From Chitinophagaceae bacterium (GTDB lineage Bacteria; Bacteroidota; Bacteroidia; Chitinophagales; Chitinophagaceae), in the NCBI GenBank assembly GCA_030151745.1, contig JASLDA010000499.1, positions 1 to 8,003 of the forward strand: a stretch of 8,003 bases of DNA, read 5' to 3'. The notes beneath the pieces are model-generated. The model was not told where the DNA came from, did no database searches, and worked only from the letters and a program-made list of their open reading frames with translations. The position numbers and the translations under genes were made by a program. Positions 6,282-8,003 of the stretch are shown here, one piece after another. Position 1 is the stretch's first letter. Each line of letters opens with the position of its first letter.

Positions 6282-6728
6282 ATGCAGATACCCGCCGATG
6301 AGCGCTTCATGAGACTCGCCCTGCAGGAAGCCGAAGCGGCCTATGCCGCCGAAGAGGTCCCCGTGGGCGCCATCGTCGTCTGGGACGGCAAGATCATCGG
6401 GCGCGGCCGCAACCAGGTGGAGCAGCTTCTCGACAGCACCGCCCATGCCGAGATGATCGCCATGACGGCGGCATTCAACCATATCGGCGCCAAATACCTG
6501 CCGGAGGCCACGCTTTACGTCACCGTAGAGCCCTGCCTGATGTGCTGCGGGGCCATGTATTGGAGCAAGATCGGGCGCATCGTGTACGGGGCCGAGGATA
6601 TAAAGAACGGGTACCGCAAATTCACCGCAGAGCGCTTCCCCTTCCATCCTAAGGCCCAACTCGTCTCCGGGGTGCTCGGCGAGGAATGCGCGGCCCTGAT
6701 GAAATCATTTTTTGCCGCCCGCCGATGA
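6282..6728 (+). CDS. tadA: tRNA adenosine(34) deaminase
   Basis: This 148-residue zinc-dependent deaminase converts adenosine to inosine at the wobble position of tRNA-Arg(ACG), letting one tRNA read several arginine codons. The zinc site is visible as HAE at 55-57 (His55 ligand, Glu57 proton shuttle) and PCLMC at 84-88 (Cys85 and Cys88 ligands). The C-terminal part, including IGRIVYGA, FPFHPKAQLVSGVL and EECAALMKSFFAARR, matches bacterial TadA. This favours TadA over guanine or cytosine deaminases, though a related nucleobase deaminase cannot be fully excluded. The ATG at 6282 gives the usual short N-terminus before FMRLALQEA. The preceding 90 bp hold no gene; I see only a small CGTCC-TTT-GGACG hairpin (6248-6260) there. 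The stop overlaps the next start as ATGA. Confidence 0.94.
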   Translation: MQIPADERFMRLALQEAEAAYAAEEVPVGAIVVWDGKIIGRGRNQVEQLLDSTAHAEMIAMTAAFNHIGAKYLPEATLYVTVEPCLMCCGAMYWSKIGRIVYGAEDIKNGYRKFTAERFPFHPKAQLVSGVLGEECAALMKSFFAARR

Positions 6729-7036
6729 TTCCCGAATGGCATGCCGGCCCGGAGCTGCAGGCGCTGGAGCTTAACCGACCGCAGGAATTTATGTTCGGCG
6801 ACAAGCCGATCGGGCTGCTGCGCAGGGCGGACTCCGTCTACGCTTTTGCGGCGACCTGCCCCCATGCCGGAGCCCCGCTCTGCGAAGGCCGGCCCGATGC
6901 GAAAGGGCATCTCATCTGCCCGCTGCATAAGTACCGCTTCAATCCCGCCAACGGCTATAACAGCAGCGGCGAAGGCTATAAGCTGAAAACCTTTCCGCTG
7001 CGCCTGGAAGAAGGCCGCATCTTTGTACAATTCTGA
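6725..7036 (+). CDS. Small standalone Rieske [2Fe-2S] ferredoxin-like protein
   Basis: This 103-residue protein consists of little more than one Rieske domain and probably carries electrons in the cytoplasm for an unidentified redox partner. The cluster ligands are clear: CPH at 45-47 (Cys45, His47) and CPLH at 65-68 (Cys65, His68), separated by 17 residues as in the family consensus CxHx(15-17)CxxH. No signal peptide, Tat motif or membrane anchor is present, so it is not a cytochrome bc1-type Rieske protein. No oxygenase catalytic subunit is encoded nearby. The ATG at 6725 overlaps the tadA stop as ATGA; an in-frame ATG at 6686 lies inside tadA and would add 13 unlikely residues. The LD-carboxypeptidase gene starts 7 bp after its stop. 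The fold is confident; the partner is unknown. Confidence 0.92.
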   Translation: MIPEWHAGPELQALELNRPQEFMFGDKPIGLLRRADSVYAFAATCPHAGAPLCEGRPDAKGHLICPLHKYRFNPANGYNSSGEGYKLKTFPLRLEEGRIFVQF

Positions 7037-7043
7037 TCCAGCT

Positions 7044-7955
7044 ATGGCCTCTGTTATCATTCCCTCGGCTCTCCGGCCCGGCGATCTCATCGGGATTACC
7101 TGCCCTGCAGGCTATGTCGGGCCCGAGCGCATCGCACATGCCGTTCGCATATTGCAACACTGGGGGTTCCGGGTGCGGGTCGGCCAGACTGTCGGCGCCG
7201 GCGACTATTACTTCGCAGGGCAAGACGACGAGCGTCTCGAAGACCTGCAGGCCATGCTCGACGACGGAGAGGTCCGCGCCATTCTCATGGGGCGCGGCGG
7301 GTACGGCACTTCGCGTATTATCGACCGGCTGGACTTTTCCGCGTTTCAGCGGGACCCAAAATGGATCTGCGGCTTCTCGGACATCACCGTGCTGCACAGT
7401 CATATTCACCGGCAGCTCGGCATCGCGACCCTGCATAGCCCCATGTGCGGTGCATTTACGCCGGAAACGGAGCACAGCATGCATATCCGGGCCTTTCATG
7501 ATGCAATCACGGGTACGCTTACACAGTACGATTTCGAAGCCTCCCCCTGGAACCGGCCGGGAACTGCGAAGGGCGGGATCGTGGGCGGAAACCTCGCCAT
7601 CCTCGCACATCTCAGCGGATCCGCATCCCAGCTGGATACCGCAGGCAAGATCCTTTTCATCGAGGATATCGGCGAGCATCTCTACAATATCGACCGCATG
7701 CTGCTGAACCTGCAGCGGAGCGGGCAGCTGGACCGGCTGGCGGGGCTGATGGTGGGACAATTCACCGACAACCAGGATACCGAGCGGCCCTTCGGGCAAA
7801 GCCTGGAGCAGATCATCAGCGAACGGGTCGCAGCATACGGATATCCCGTTGCCTGGAATGTCCCCTGCGGGCATGATTCCGTCAATATCACGCTGCCTTT
7901 GGGTAAAACCGGCATATTGACCGTCGGCCAGGCCGGCTCTGAGCTGCGTTTCTGA
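7044..7955 (+). CDS. LD-carboxypeptidase, S66 family (muropeptide recycling)
   Basis: This 303-residue enzyme belongs to serine peptidase family S66, which includes LdcA and MccF. LdcA-type members remove the terminal D-alanine from murein tetrapeptides in the cytoplasm during cell-wall recycling. The family landmarks are present: LRPGDLIGITCPAG near the N-terminus (10-23), the GRGGYGTSR loop (83-91), and the nucleophile elbow GFSDIT (110-115) with Ser112. The relay partners are Glu207 in LFIEDIGE and His277 in PCGHDSVN. No signal peptide is seen, consistent with a cytoplasmic enzyme. I chose the ATG at 7044, 7 bp after the Rieske stop; an in-frame TTG at 7023 would overlap that gene and add seven residues with no family match. 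It probably shares a transcript with tadA and the Rieske gene. An MccF-like immunity role is possible but less likely without a peptide-antibiotic cluster. Confidence 0.93.
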   Translation: MASVIIPSALRPGDLIGITCPAGYVGPERIAHAVRILQHWGFRVRVGQTVGAGDYYFAGQDDERLEDLQAMLDDGEVRAILMGRGGYGTSRIIDRLDFSAFQRDPKWICGFSDITVLHSHIHRQLGIATLHSPMCGAFTPETEHSMHIRAFHDAITGTLTQYDFEASPWNRPGTAKGGIVGGNLAILAHLSGSASQLDTAGKILFIEDIGEHLYNIDRMLLNLQRSGQLDRLAGLMVGQFTDNQDTERPFGQSLEQIISERVAAYGYPVAWNVPCGHDSVNITLPLGKTGILTVGQAGSELRF

Positions 7956-8003
7956 TATTTGCCCGTATCCTCTCATCTTAAAACCGCAGCGTATCAACCT
8001 CCC

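Noticed and set aside
6939..7997. 352-codon open frame on the - strand across the LD-carboxypeptidase gene
   Set aside because: The + strand frame has the S66 catalytic triad and family motifs. The antisense translation resembles no family I know and is a composition shadow.

Overview
The window is a GC-rich (roughly 60%), densely packed stretch of bacterial chromosome. The proteins look like those of a Bacteroidota member, probably a high-GC Chitinophagaceae-like lineage. This rests on the style of the DnaX and TadA sequences, weak or absent Shine-Dalgarno sequences before most starts, and the standalone Rieske protein and SWIM zinc-finger protein. The assignment is from recognition only, not a database search. 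No mobile element, CRISPR array, tRNA, rRNA or phage gene is visible.

Positions 1-1915 (+ strand) hold the end of a surface-polysaccharide-type cluster. It contains the last codons of an unidentified gene, a GT-B glycosyltransferase (GT4-like) and a GT-A family 2 glycosyltransferase. The three are joined by two ATGA stop/start overlaps, so they are probably one translationally coupled operon. A convergent gene (3771-1924, - strand) ends 8 bp away. It encodes a SWIM zinc-finger protein of unknown function with no ATG start near its N-terminus.

A 66-bp divergent spacer containing an 11-bp-stem hairpin separates the SWIM gene from a rightward housekeeping block. That block contains dnaX (DNA polymerase III gamma/tau), dtd (D-aminoacyl-tRNA deacylase), tadA (tRNA adenosine-34 deaminase), a small Rieske [2Fe-2S] ferredoxin-like protein, and an S66-family LD-carboxypeptidase. 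The dtd and tadA products both act on tRNA quality or decoding. tadA and the Rieske gene overlap by ATGA, and the LD-carboxypeptidase gene follows 7 bp later, so these three probably share a transcript.

The observation most worth following is in dnaX. At the junction between the clamp-loader core and the Pro/Gln/Ala-rich linker there is an A9G run (4971-4980), and both alternative reading frames stop within 25 bases of it. This is the arrangement that makes the short gamma form by slippage in Thermus thermophilus and, by ribosomal frameshifting on a related sequence, in Escherichia coli. The rest of the window looks like ordinary housekeeping DNA; I do not see a new multi-gene system.
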